64,000 bases of DNA from Desulfosporosinus orientis DSM 765 (GTDB lineage Bacteria; Bacillota; Desulfitobacteriia; Desulfitobacteriales; Desulfitobacteriaceae): NCBI RefSeq assembly GCF_000235605.1, contig NC_016584.1, forward strand, positions 5,333,151-5,397,150, given 5' to 3'. How positions within the stretch are numbered: position 1 is the first letter of the stretch; each line of letters starts with the position of its first letter. Of the stretch, positions 1 to 8,404 are shown in pieces. Under the pieces are notes generated by a model. The model was given only the letters and a program-made list of their open reading frames with translations. It ran no database searches and was not told where the DNA came from. Both the position numbers and the translations under genes were made by a program.

Positions 1-630
1 GACCCCGGGCAATATCTCCTTGTCTTTCAGTGCATAATACATAAACACCATGGAAGGCAGCATCATGTCATAGCCAAAGCTCATACTATAGGATAGTTCT
101 TCATAGCCATTGGCCGTCAATGCTAACCAACTGCCCGCTTGCATGGCATTCGCAAACTTGTATAATCCATAAACCGCCAAAATATAGGAGACAAATTTTA
201 AATTTTTTAATATTTCCTTTGGATCATTAACCATTCTCACCATTAAATAAGCATACAAGGCACGATCCGGTCTAAAGATGTAGTTAAAAACCCCGTAAAG
301 GGGATGGTGAAACCAAGCTTCATATTCAGGATGGACCATAATAGTTATTCCAAAGGCTAATAATGCCGTCGCCCAAAGCATCAAGAAATCCCGCATACTT
401 CTTCTTTCTCCACTTGCCAAGGGCATCAGCAGGAGAGGAAAGTATATAATAATAGAAGCTAAAATCCAGGCATAGTCTTCCCATCCGTAAAGCCTGAAAA
501 GCCGGGTCGTACAAAATGAAATCATATCTGAGGCAAAGAACATCATAAAACAGATATTAGCAAGCATTTGTTTTGATAGGGTAAATTTAACCGCTGTTAC
601 ATTTTGCTTCGGCTCCAGTTGCAACTCCAT
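1..630 (-). CDS. Multi-pass membrane protein of polysaccharide locus, C-terminus outside window
   Basis: The frame is open from the ATG at 630 leftwards to the window edge (210 codons), so the C-terminus is missing. A ribosome site GAGGATATTT lies directly before the ATG. The product is strongly hydrophobic, with candidate membrane segments near residues 19-37, 55-72, 84-101 and 145-160 separated by charged loops. I see no diagnostic motif. As the last readable gene of a polysaccharide operon it could be an O-antigen-polymerase (Wzy) type protein; that is inference from hydrophobicity and position only. Confidence 0.7.
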   Translation of the reverse strand, partial: MELQLEPKQNVTAVKFTLSKQMLANICFMMFFASDMISFCTTRLFRLYGWEDYAWILASIIIYFPLLLMPLASGERRSMRDFLMLWATALLAFGITIMVHPEYEAWFHHPLYGVFNYIFRPDRALYAYLMVRMVNDPKEILKNLKFVSYILAVYGLYKFANAMQAGSWLALTANGYEELSYSMSFGYDMMLPSMVFMYYALKDKEILPGV

Positions 631-721
631 AAATATCCTCCATTTTATCGAGCTCATTTCAAAACCCTATAATTTCCTGCAAGCTCGATAAACAACTTGA
701 TTCAAATCAGCGGAAATGATT

Positions 722-2116
722 CTAACCTAACGCCTTATACTGAACTTTACCTGTCTCATTGCGCGGTATCCTCTCCACAACAACCACAGCATAAGCAGAC
801 CTGATTATCGCGGTTTTTTTACTAATAAATCTTTGTATTTCATCTTTGTATTGAGGCTCTGTGATATAAATATCCATGCGTTGATCTGTGCCTGTACAGA
901 CACAATCGACCTGGAACTCATCCTTGATTAACCTTTCACACCGGTCCAGGCTGACCCGGAGTCCATAAAGCTTTAAAAACCTGCTTTTCCTGCCGATGAC
1001 ATAATAGCAGCCGTCCCTGTCTCTTTGGGCAATATCTCCCGTATGATATTCTCCCTGCCATTCATCCCCCAGCAGCAAATCCTCCCGGTCATAAGCATAG
1101 CCCATCGTCACATTTTGGCCTCGATAGCCCAACTCGCCCTCAGCTTCCTTTTCCTTTATTTCTTGACCGTTTTCATCCAGCAAAAACAATTCACCCCCGG
1201 GTATGGCTCGGCCAATGCTTCCGATCTTAGCTTTAGCCAGCTCCGCAGGTAAAAAGGCCAGACGCGCTGATGTCTCGGTTGTGCCATAGGTAGCGAAAAA
1301 TCTCTTCCCGGTACGGCTTGCATAGTCCGCTATCTCGGCAAACATGGCAGCCGTCAGTTTTCCTCCTCCTTCGGCGAGGGTGGTTAAGTCCGGCAAATCC
1401 ATTCGCGTAAAACGAAGCTTAAATAAAACCTCATAACTGAAAGGAACTCCTGTGAAATTAGTGGCATGCCGATCCTTAATATTACGCCAGAAATCAGGAC
1501 TCATAAGATTATGCTCCGTCAGCAGCACGGATGCACCTGAGCAGAGATGACTGTTAATGACATTAAGCCCCATGGTATACTGCATGGGCAAATCCACAAC
1601 GGCACGGTCGTCCTTTGTCCAGCCAAAAAGAGCGGCAACATTTTTGGCGTTTGCTTCAAGATTGATGGTTTTATGACGTACCAATTTCGGGCTGCCGGTA
1701 GAGCCGGAGGTTGTGAGCAGCATGGCCAGGTCGTCATTGATGGGATATAGTTCATGTTCCGTAGGAACAAGAACAAATCCATACCTTTTATAGAGGACGG
1801 GTAAATTAAATTTAGAGACGAGGTCCTCGGGCATCCACAGGTAAGCCGGTGTGTATTCATCCAGCAAATTAGTCAGTAACTTGAGGTCTGTAGCAGCACT
1901 CAGCAAAAGAGGAACAATCTGATTGGCTAAACAGCCTATATAACCGGCCAGCCCACCAATGGTATTCTTACACAGACAAAAAACGATGGAACGCCGTGGC
2001 AGCATGGCTCCGAAGGCTATGGCAAAATCACACAATTCGCCATAGCTTAATTCTTTGCCTGTATCATCAATAGCGGCAATTAATTCCCGGCTTTGTCTAT
2101 CAATTCCCAAATACAT
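722..2116 (-). CDS. AMP-dependent acyl-CoA/acyl-ACP ligase (ANL superfamily)
   Basis: Predicted to activate a carboxylic acid as acyl-adenylate and load it on CoA or, given the neighbouring carrier protein, on ACP. The P-loop-like adenylation motif LLTTSGSTGSPKLV, the ATGT-type motif FATYGTTETSAR, the YHTGD motif and a C-terminal IPRNETGKVQ carrying the catalytic lysine are all present in the usual order. At 464 aa it is slightly short for the family. The longer frame begins with GTG at 2128, but GAGGTG is correctly spaced for the ATG at 2116. It follows the SDR gene closely, with ACP next upstream. The substrate is unknown; modification of the locus's amino sugar is an inference. Confidence 0.88.
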   Translation of the reverse strand: MYLGIDRQSRELIAAIDDTGKELSYGELCDFAIAFGAMLPRRSIVFCLCKNTIGGLAGYIGCLANQIVPLLLSAATDLKLLTNLLDEYTPAYLWMPEDLVSKFNLPVLYKRYGFVLVPTEHELYPINDDLAMLLTTSGSTGSPKLVRHKTINLEANAKNVAALFGWTKDDRAVVDLPMQYTMGLNVINSHLCSGASVLLTEHNLMSPDFWRNIKDRHATNFTGVPFSYEVLFKLRFTRMDLPDLTTLAEGGGKLTAAMFAEIADYASRTGKRFFATYGTTETSARLAFLPAELAKAKIGSIGRAIPGGELFLLDENGQEIKEKEAEGELGYRGQNVTMGYAYDREDLLLGDEWQGEYHTGDIAQRDRDGCYYVIGRKSRFLKLYGLRVSLDRCERLIKDEFQVDCVCTGTDQRMDIYITEPQYKDEIQRFISKKTAIIRSAYAVVVVERIPRNETGKVQYKALG

Positions 2117-2129
2117 ATCATATCCCACC

Positions 2130-2876
2130 TCACATTATCGTACAGCCATCGACGGCGAGAACTTGTCCTGAAACATACCCGGACAAATCCGAAGCAAAAA
2201 AAACGCAGGCCCGTGCTATATCTGAAGGTTCCGCAATACGCCCCATGCTGATGTTGGCAATCCTGCCTTTTAACTTCTCAATATCTGCGCCCTGCATCAT
2301 CTCTGTTTTGGTGAGACCCGGCGCAACAGAATTTACCCGGATATTTTTTGAGGCAAGTTCTTTAGCGGCAGATTTTGTCAAAGCTATCACTGCGCCCTTT
2401 GTTGCTGAATAGACCAGCTGACCTGGGTTACCTCTGATGCCGACCATTGACGAGATATTGATAATGCTGCCGCCCCTTTCTTGTCTCGACATCAGCCGGC
2501 TTGCCATTTGCAGCATTTCAATGGCTGCAAAGACATTAATGGAAAACATTTGTTCCATGTTTTCACGGGATATCATACCGATAAGTTCGTTATATTCAAC
2601 ACCTGCATTGTTCACAAGGACATCAAGCCGTTGTTTTTCCTTTCTTATCTGAGTAAAAGCATTTTTAACCGCCGCCGGATCGGTTATGTCAAAATAAAGG
2701 GGCGTAATTCCCTGACGCATTTTACTTTTCGTAAGCCAGGAATCTACCGAACCTTCTCTGGCGTCATTGGCATACACAAAAGCACCTTCAGCGGCAAAGC
2801 TTTCAGTAATTGCACGACCAATGCCTCTTCCCGCACCGGTTACAATACATACCTTATCTCTTAATAAACCTGTCAT
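2130..2876 (-). CDS. SDR-family 3-oxoacyl-[ACP] reductase-like oxidoreductase (FabG-like)
   Basis: A 248-aa short-chain dehydrogenase, the normal length for FabG. The N-terminal NAD(P)-binding motif TGAGRGIG, the NNAG motif, the catalytic Ser in the INISSMVG strand, and YSATKGA with the Tyr-Lys pair are visible. GGAGG precedes the ATG by five to six bases. It sits between an acyl carrier protein and an acyl ligase, so reduction of a 3-oxoacyl-ACP to 3-hydroxyacyl-ACP is the simplest reading. There is no ketosynthase in the visible cluster, so this is not a complete fatty-acid synthase. Sugar or alcohol dehydrogenase activity is an alternative. Confidence 0.88.
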   Translation of the reverse strand: MTGLLRDKVCIVTGAGRGIGRAITESFAAEGAFVYANDAREGSVDSWLTKSKMRQGITPLYFDITDPAAVKNAFTQIRKEKQRLDVLVNNAGVEYNELIGMISRENMEQMFSINVFAAIEMLQMASRLMSRQERGGSIINISSMVGIRGNPGQLVYSATKGAVIALTKSAAKELASKNIRVNSVAPGLTKTEMMQGADIEKLKGRIANISMGRIAEPSDIARACVFFASDLSGYVSGQVLAVDGCTIM

Positions 2877-2885
2877 TCTAACCTC

Positions 2886-3134
2886 CTAAACATCATTAAA
2901 GGAAATCTCATACTTTTCCAGTATCCTCATACCGTTCTCATAGGAACCAAATGAGAGTATATCTTCAGTTTCAAACATGATATTAAAGGTATATTCAAGC
3001 TCTGTTATCAAGGACAAGTGAACAATAGAATCCCAATTCTCAACATTATTAAAGGTAAAATCTTCGTTTAACTGACTGTCATTGATATTAAATAAGGTTG
3101 TAAAAACCTTATTGTATTTCATCCGGTTATTCAT
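2886..3134 (-). CDS. Acyl carrier protein
   Basis: An 82-aa acidic helical protein with the phosphopantetheine attachment context ENWDSIVHLSL, the Ser being the expected modified residue. It lies ten bases upstream of the SDR gene in the same operon. A longer frame begins at 3152, but AAGGAG is spaced about nine bases from the ATG at 3134, giving the usual ACP length. It is a dedicated carrier rather than the housekeeping ACP, because it sits inside a glycan operon with its own ligase and reductase. It probably presents an acyl group to one of the two hexapeptide acyltransferases just upstream (inference). Confidence 0.85.
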   Translation of the reverse strand: MNNRMKYNKVFTTLFNINDSQLNEDFTFNNVENWDSIVHLSLITELEYTFNIMFETEDILSFGSYENGMRILEKYEISFNDV

Positions 3135-3178
3135 AGCCCCCATCTCCTTCATAGACTCCCTAATAAACTCAAAGGTTT

Positions 3179-3808
3179 TTACCGTGCTCTTCTGGCGGGA
3201 TTCCCAAAAACCTTGCTATTGTTCTCTACATCATTGATCACAACACTGCCCAGACCAACATAAACGTCATCGCCAATCCGTTTATTGGGCACAATCGCTA
3301 CATGACTGCCCAGAAAAACCCTCTTGCCCAATTTGACCTCTCCATTAACACCACAGTGGGAAGATATGGTCGTGTAATCCCCAACCCAAGCATCATGACC
3401 AATTTTCGAAGACAATAACGTGACAAAATCCCCCACATAGGCATCGGGCCCTATCCCTGCATTAGGGTAGGCAACTAAGCCAAGACCATAGCCTGCGCTT
3501 TCGGCAATTCTCGCGCTGGGATGAATCACGGATACAAATTCAGCACCGCGGCCCATGAGCAGCTTGGTTACCTTTTCTTTTACCGGCGGTGAAGCAATGC
3601 CCAAGGCAAAGCATTGATTTTCCTCAACCTTCCAGTCCACTATTTTGCCGATGATTTGACAGCTGCATTTTTTATCAGCCAATTTAGATAAGTTGTCATC
3701 AATAAAACCCAAGACATTCCAGGTTGGCTTCTCTGCATTGATGTCCTTCACCCACTCCAGAACTTCCCGACCGTGCCCTCCGGCACCAACGATAATCAAA
3801 TCTTTCAC
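3179..3808 (-). CDS. NeuD/PglD-family sugar O/N-acyltransferase
   Basis: A 209-aa protein with the family layout: an N-terminal Rossmann-like domain starting with IIVGAGGHGREVLE, then left-handed beta-helix hexapeptide repeats (about residues 90-200) ending in GNPARRAR. The start is GTG at 3808 with GAGGTT upstream. PglD acetylates the 4-amino group of UDP-4-amino-4,6-dideoxy-GlcNAc, and NeuD acetylates sialic acid. The PglF-, PglE- and PglC-like genes in the same operon favour the PglD role. Because an acyl-ACP cassette follows immediately, the donor could be an acyl-ACP instead of acetyl-CoA; that is inference. Confidence 0.87.
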   Translation of the reverse strand: MKDLIIVGAGGHGREVLEWVKDINAEKPTWNVLGFIDDNLSKLADKKCSCQIIGKIVDWKVEENQCFALGIASPPVKEKVTKLLMGRGAEFVSVIHPSARIAESAGYGLGLVAYPNAGIGPDAYVGDFVTLLSSKIGHDAWVGDYTTISSHCGVNGEVKLGKRVFLGSHVAIVPNKRIGDDVYVGLGSVVINDVENNSKVFGNPARRAR

Positions 3809-3837
3809 AGCATAACCTCATTTATTTTTAGCACTTT

Positions 3838-4401
3838 CTATTTTTTAGCATTTTCAAACTTCTCCCATTCCAGCGCCGCTAGTGTTGGTTTGATTCTTTG
3901 CTTTTTAGGTTTTAAATCCTCCGGATAGGCATTTATGTCTAATAATCTTTTTTTCATATAATCGTTAAAGGTCCCTATAACCTTGGCCGGGTTTCCCCCG
4001 ACAACAACATTTTCCGGAACATCTTTTGTCACAACACTACCTGCCGCCACAATTGCCTTAGGACCAATTCGAACATTATATAAGATTGTAGAATTAGCAC
4101 CTATAAAGACATCGTCCATGATCTCAATGCAACCGATTTTTTCTGTAAACTTGTTATCCGGAAATGCTTTATCAAGGATATTATGGGTTACATCATGGGT
4201 GAGAAAGGTCACATTCGAGGCAACCATAATATTGTTATGGAAACGAATTAATCGCGCATAGAGAGGAATTTTTCTGGACTGAATCATAACATTCTCGCCA
4301 ATGGCGTTATAGATTCTTTTCTTTTTCGCAAATTCCGCTCGCCGAAATCCATTGCTAATCAATACCATTCTCACCATCAGCCAATAACGCTTTATCTGCA
4401 T
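3838..4401 (-). CDS. Hexapeptide-repeat (left-handed beta-helix) acetyltransferase
   Basis: A 187-aa WbbJ/CysE-like acyltransferase. The C-terminal half shows hexapeptide repeats ([17 protein letters not shown], then [17 protein letters not shown]) and the typical GGNPAKVIG end. The frame extends to 4416, but AGGGACAGGACG precedes the internal ATG at 4401, while the outer ATG lacks a site. It lies between the initiating sugar transferase and the PglD-like gene. It probably O-acetylates a sugar or is the second acyltransferase for the amino sugar; the substrate cannot be read from the sequence. Confidence 0.83.
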   Translation of the reverse strand: MQIKRYWLMVRMVLISNGFRRAEFAKKKRIYNAIGENVMIQSRKIPLYARLIRFHNNIMVASNVTFLTHDVTHNILDKAFPDNKFTEKIGCIEIMDDVFIGANSTILYNVRIGPKAIVAAGSVVTKDVPENVVVGGNPAKVIGTFNDYMKKRLLDINAYPEDLKPKKQRIKPTLAALEWEKFENAKK

Positions 4402-4431
4402 CGTCCTGTCCCTCATAGTTGTTTTTATAGC

Positions 4432-5058
4432 TCAGACCCTAAATGTTCTATTCTCAGCCCCGCCAAACTCATTCATGGTCTGATTCCTGGACTGATTTAC
4501 TCCTCTCCTGATTAGCACAATCGCCAATGTCTTAAGGAAGATCTTTAAATCCAGCCAAAAGGAAATATGCTCAACATACCAGACATCATATTTAAAACGT
4601 GTCTCCCAGCCTACCTGATTGCGGCCATGGATCTGGGCCCAGCCGGATATTCCCGGTGTCACTTCATGCCGCCGCATCTGTTCAGGTGTATAACGCTCTA
4701 AATACTGAACCATCAATGGACGGGGACCAATGAAACTCATATCCCCTTTTAAGATATTAAAAAGCTGGGGCAATTCATCCACACTAAGCTTGCGCAAAAT
4801 CCCGCCGACTAGAGTCAGGCGTTCCATATCGGCTAAGGGGCGACCGTCTTTCTCCCTCTCCAGGCGCATGGTACGAAACTTGTAAATCGTAAATATTACG
4901 CCATCTTTACCTGGCCGCTCTTGTTTAAAGAGTACGGGCCCCCGGGATCCTAACTTGATGGCAATGGCTGCACAAAGCATAATAGGGGCTGCTACTATCA
5001 ACAATAAAATTGAAAACAATAAATCCAGCGCTCTCTTAACCTTAACGTACGACGGCAT
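4432..5058 (-). CDS. Initiating undecaprenyl-phosphate sugar phosphotransferase (PglC/EpsL-like)
   Basis: A 208-aa bacterial sugar transferase that transfers a sugar-1-phosphate from a UDP-sugar to undecaprenyl phosphate at the cytoplasmic membrane. One N-terminal re-entrant membrane helix (about residues 10-35), FKQERPGKDG, YKFRTM, KLSVDELPQLFNILKGDMSFIGPRP and the GWAQIHGRN box are all present. The small, single-helix form matches PglC rather than the five-helix WcaJ type. The frame extends to 5082, but GGGAG precedes the ATG at 5058 and gives the usual N-terminus. It overlaps the aminotransferase gene by 17 bases. Confidence 0.92.
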   Translation of the reverse strand: MPSYVKVKRALDLLFSILLLIVAAPIMLCAAIAIKLGSRGPVLFKQERPGKDGVIFTIYKFRTMRLEREKDGRPLADMERLTLVGGILRKLSVDELPQLFNILKGDMSFIGPRPLMVQYLERYTPEQMRRHEVTPGISGWAQIHGRNQVGWETRFKYDVWYVEHISFWLDLKIFLKTLAIVLIRRGVNQSRNQTMNEFGGAENRTFRV

Positions 5059-6223
5059 GATCACTCGCCACTCCCAGCTCATATCGTCTCTTCAGTCGTG
5101 CTTCTGAATCAGGGATAGCGGCATAGCCAATAGCTCTTTTAACCTCAGCCACGACCCTATCGATTTGCTCCTCAGTGATATTATTAAAAAACGGAATAGC
5201 TAAAGTACCACTGGCAACATGTTCTGTTACCGGCAAATCCCCTTCTTTATAGCCAAACATCTCCCGGTAGAAAGGCTGCAGGTGAATCGCCGTAAAGTAT
5301 GGCCTGCAGCCGATTCCCCGCTTTAAGAGAGTTTGCATGACAAGATTTCGATCGATCCAGGGTTCAAACCTAATGACAAAAACAAACCAACTCATTTTCG
5401 CTCTCTCGTCAACGATCGGAAGAATAACCCCTTCCACATCCTTAAGTTTTTCCATATACAAATCAGCAGCTCGCTGGCGTTTAGCCAGAATCTCATCAAT
5501 ACGTTCCAACTGGGCGATACCAAGGGCGCAGCTGATGTCACTAATGCGATAGTTGTAACCCAGGCGAACATGATTGAGCCACTGACTATCAATGCCCCGC
5601 CCTTGATTGCGCAGACTGTAACATAACTTAGCCAGGTTTTCATTGTTCGTAACAACCACCCCGCCCTCACCCGTTGTCATCTGCTTATTCGGATAAAAGG
5701 CGAAGACTCCCGCATTGGACATCGTCCCTGCTTTCTTGCCATTCCACTCTGCCCCAATCGCCTCGCAAGAGTCTTCAATAATCGCTAAGCCATGTTTAAG
5801 CGCAATACGGCGGATGTCATTCATGTTGGCAGGCTGCCCGAAAACATGGACCGGTAAGATAGCTTTGGTTCTTGCGGTAATCTTCTCTTCAATTTGTGCC
5901 GTATCCAAGTTATAGGTCTTCTCATCAATATCAACAAACACAGGTTTAGCGCGTTCAAATAACATACAATTACTGGAGGAAATAAAACTAAAGGAGGTCG
6001 TAATTACTTCATCACCATCCTTTATTCCCAGAGCAGCTATGATCATATGTAAACCACTGGTTCCGCTATTGCAGGCTATTGCATACTGAGTTCCGGCGTA
6101 CGCTGCCATCTTATCCTCAAACTCATTTAATTTAGGCCCTAAACTTAACTGATTGGAGTCCAAGACCGCCAGTACGGCTTGTTTTTCCTTCTCTGTAATA
6201 TCTGGTCTTGCTAACGGAATCAT
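5042..6223 (-). CDS. DegT/DnrJ/EryC1/StrS aminotransferase (PglE-like)
   Basis: A 393-aa PLP-dependent sugar aminotransferase. The N-terminus IPLARPDITEKE, the substrate and PLP region CNSGTSGLHM, the EDSCEAIGAEW motif and the PLP lysine in FYPNKQMTTGEGG are clear. Such enzymes convert a UDP-4-keto-6-deoxy sugar to its 4-amino form. The ATG overlaps the stop of the dehydratase gene (ATGA), so the two are translationally coupled, and GGGGAGGG is the ribosome site. Together with the dehydratase and acyltransferase this predicts UDP-N,N'-diacetylbacillosamine or a close relative. Confidence 0.92.
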   Translation of the reverse strand: MIPLARPDITEKEKQAVLAVLDSNQLSLGPKLNEFEDKMAAYAGTQYAIACNSGTSGLHMIIAALGIKDGDEVITTSFSFISSSNCMLFERAKPVFVDIDEKTYNLDTAQIEEKITARTKAILPVHVFGQPANMNDIRRIALKHGLAIIEDSCEAIGAEWNGKKAGTMSNAGVFAFYPNKQMTTGEGGVVVTNNENLAKLCYSLRNQGRGIDSQWLNHVRLGYNYRISDISCALGIAQLERIDEILAKRQRAADLYMEKLKDVEGVILPIVDERAKMSWFVFVIRFEPWIDRNLVMQTLLKRGIGCRPYFTAIHLQPFYREMFGYKEGDLPVTEHVASGTLAIPFFNNITEEQIDRVVAEVKRAIGYAAIPDSEARLKRRYELGVASDHAVVR

Positions 6224-8079
6224 CTAAAAGCCCTCCCCATCTCTGTCTTCTCCGGAAGTTGTTGGAACCCCGGCACAACCTCAGCCAACTCTGTTATGAT
6301 CTCTTCCCTGGTCAAGTACGAACCCCTCTCCCTAATCAACTGAACCAACCCCTCAATCTCTGCCACATCGATGCCATTGGGCTTGGCCACAAAAATTCTC
6401 TGATGCTTCGTACTCGTTGTCCCCTCTTCTGCCGTGAGCAGCTCTTCATATAACTTTTCCCCGGGACGTATGCCGGTATATTCAATCTTAATATCCACGT
6501 CCACTTCAAGCCCTGACAGACGAATCAAGTCTCTTGCCAAATCAACAATTTTGACGGGTTTTCCCATATCAAGAATGAAAACTTCCCCGCCTTGAGCCAT
6601 GGCACCGGCTTGAATCACCAGTTGAGACGCTTCCGGAATGGTCATAAAGTAACGAACCATCTCCGGATGAGTCACGGTCACAGGACCACCCTTGGCAATC
6701 TGTTTCTTGAAGGTAGGAATGACACTTCCCCGGCTCCCCAGGACATTGCCAAAGCGAACGGCAACAAAACGAGTCTGGGATTGTCTGTCGAAACTTTGAA
6801 TGATCATCTCCGCCACTCGTTTGGTGGCCCCCATAATACTCGTGGGATTGATGGCCTTATCTGTGGAAATAAGAACAAAGGTATTAACTTTGATGGCATC
6901 CGAGATCTCCGCCAGATTATAAGTTCCCAGGATATTGTTCTTTAAAGCTTCTTCAGGATTTCGCTCCATGAGCGGAACATGCTTATGAGCAGCAGCATGA
7001 AAGACAACTCCCGGTTTGAACCTGCGAAAAACCAATTCCACCTTATCTCGCTCTTTCACATCCAGGATTTCTGTAAAAAGGTTAATCCCCGGACATTCCG
7101 AACGCAGTTCCTGCTCGATATCAAAAATGCTGTTCTCGCCGCGTCCCACCAGGATAAGCCTTTGCGGGTTGAATCGACATATCTGCCGGCAGAGTTCTGA
7201 GCCGATGGACCCGCCGGCCCCTGTAATTAAGACGGTTTCTCCTGTCAAATAACCCGCAACTTCCTCAATATCAAGATTCACCTGCTCCCTTCCCAATAAA
7301 TCTTCGATCTGGACTTCGCGGATTTTTAAGCTATCCACTACTCCGCTGAAATAGTTATAAATACCTGGAATGATCTTAATGACCAGCCCGCTCTTTTCGC
7401 AAATCTCCGTCATATCCCGAATCACATTCCCCGACGCTGAAGGCATGGCAATAATCACTTCTTCAACTCTGCGGGATCTGACAACTCGCGGGATATCCTT
7501 CCTGGTTCCTAAGACGGGAATTCCCATCAATTTAAGTTTTTGCTTTTCTGGAGCGTCATCGATGATCCCGACGGGGTAACCTTCACGATAATTGCTGTTT
7601 TTCAGTTCACGAACCGCCAAGGCCCCGGCGTCTCCAGCTCCAATAATCAGGATTCGCTTGGGTATCCCGGATAAATGCAGATTGAAAACACTATCTTGCA
7701 ATATCCGTCCCAGGAAACGAGAGCCTCCGATTAAAAACATGGTGGTCAGCCATAACAACACGGCTACCGTGTGGGGATATCGCACGGGGGCTAAAAAATA
7801 AATGACGAGTACTACACTACTCGTTCCAACCGTGACTGCATAAACAATTGAAAGAAGTTCACTGATACTGGCATACTGCCAAAGCCGGTTATACAAACCA
7901 AATAATAAGAAGATGATCAAATAAATGAGGGTTCCGGCCCAAGCTGTATGATAATATGTCAAGAAATATTCCTGAGGAATATCCCCTTCAAAGCGAAGGT
8001 AAAAACTTCCAAATGCAGCCAAGTTAACCAGTACCATATCAATTAACATTAAAGCTAAGGATTTTCGGTTAAACTTCAT
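6220..8079 (-). CDS. Membrane-anchored nucleotide-sugar 4,6-dehydratase (PglF/CapD-like)
   Basis: A 619-aa long-form polysaccharide biosynthesis protein. Four N-terminal membrane helices (within about residues 8-130) precede a CoA-binding-like Rossmann domain (IIGAGDAGALAV) and a C-terminal extended-SDR domain with TGAGGSIGSELCRQ, STDKAINPTSIMGATKR and RFGNVLGSRGSV. The expected product is UDP-2-acetamido-4-keto-2,4,6-trideoxyhexose. The long form acts in bacillosamine-type routes. It is the first gene of its operon, about 140 bases downstream of an activator-type promoter, and GGAAGG lies before the ATG. As in other PglF proteins, the usual YxxxK tyrosine is replaced: the motif reads MGATK. 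Confidence 0.93.
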   Translation of the reverse strand: MKFNRKSLALMLIDMVLVNLAAFGSFYLRFEGDIPQEYFLTYYHTAWAGTLIYLIIFLLFGLYNRLWQYASISELLSIVYAVTVGTSSVVLVIYFLAPVRYPHTVAVLLWLTTMFLIGGSRFLGRILQDSVFNLHLSGIPKRILIIGAGDAGALAVRELKNSNYREGYPVGIIDDAPEKQKLKLMGIPVLGTRKDIPRVVRSRRVEEVIIAMPSASGNVIRDMTEICEKSGLVIKIIPGIYNYFSGVVDSLKIREVQIEDLLGREQVNLDIEEVAGYLTGETVLITGAGGSIGSELCRQICRFNPQRLILVGRGENSIFDIEQELRSECPGINLFTEILDVKERDKVELVFRRFKPGVVFHAAAHKHVPLMERNPEEALKNNILGTYNLAEISDAIKVNTFVLISTDKAINPTSIMGATKRVAEMIIQSFDRQSQTRFVAVRFGNVLGSRGSVIPTFKKQIAKGGPVTVTHPEMVRYFMTIPEASQLVIQAGAMAQGGEVFILDMGKPVKIVDLARDLIRLSGLEVDVDIKIEYTGIRPGEKLYEELLTAEEGTTSTKHQRIFVAKPNGIDVAEIEGLVQLIRERGSYLTREEIITELAEVVPGFQQLPEKTEMGRAFR

Positions 8080-8227
8080 TAATGGACCTTCCTTTACAGC
8101 ACAAATATTGAATTTTCGCCTCCTTACTCACTTTTTTGCTTCCTGCAACTTCTTCTTTTGATATCATCGAGAAAGATGGCTCAGTAGTACTTTAAATCAC
8201 TAATGTCTACTACCTTATGTTCAATTT

Positions 8228-8306
8228 ATTATAAGTCCCTTCCAATATCTGTACATCCGTAGAAACTACGGGAAAAACAAATAAACTTTTCGGTAGTTTC
8301 TACAGG
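8228..8306 (-). promoter_or_regulatory. Activator-type promoter of the pglF-like operon (regulon copy 1)
   Basis: On the minus strand: a distal box CCTGTAGAAACTACCG (8291-8306), a proximal box CCGTAGTTTCTACGG (8257-8271), 23 bases, then TATAAT (8228-8233). Both boxes are near-perfect inverted repeats, as expected for a dimeric regulator. No good -35 hexamer is present where the proximal box abuts. The same layout with the same 23-base spacing occurs at 15558 and 18915. A binding site for the ComA-like regulator encoded immediately upstream is inferred. Confidence 0.75.
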
Positions 8307-8314
8307 GCTAGTAC

Positions 8315-8366
8315 AAAAAAATACGCTTTGACCCTGCTTAAAAAGACGGTTCAAAGCGTATTTTTT
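8315..8366 (-). terminator. Intrinsic terminator after the comA-like gene
   Basis: Arms AAAAATACGCTTTGA (8316-8331) and TCAAAGCGTATTTTT (8351-8365) form a 15-bp stem with A- and T-runs on both sides, so it can work in both directions. It lies 39 bases after the comA-like stop and separates the quorum-sensing operon from the promoter of the glycan operon. Confidence 0.85.
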
Positions 8367-8404
8367 CACTGTTAGACTCTATAACTTCTATTGCCAATCG
8401 TTCT

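Noticed and set aside
8077-8175. Possible 32-codon leader peptide in front of the pglF-like gene (ATG ATA TCA ...)
   Set aside because: It overlaps the pglF-like start but has no ribosome site and no attenuator hairpin; insufficient support.
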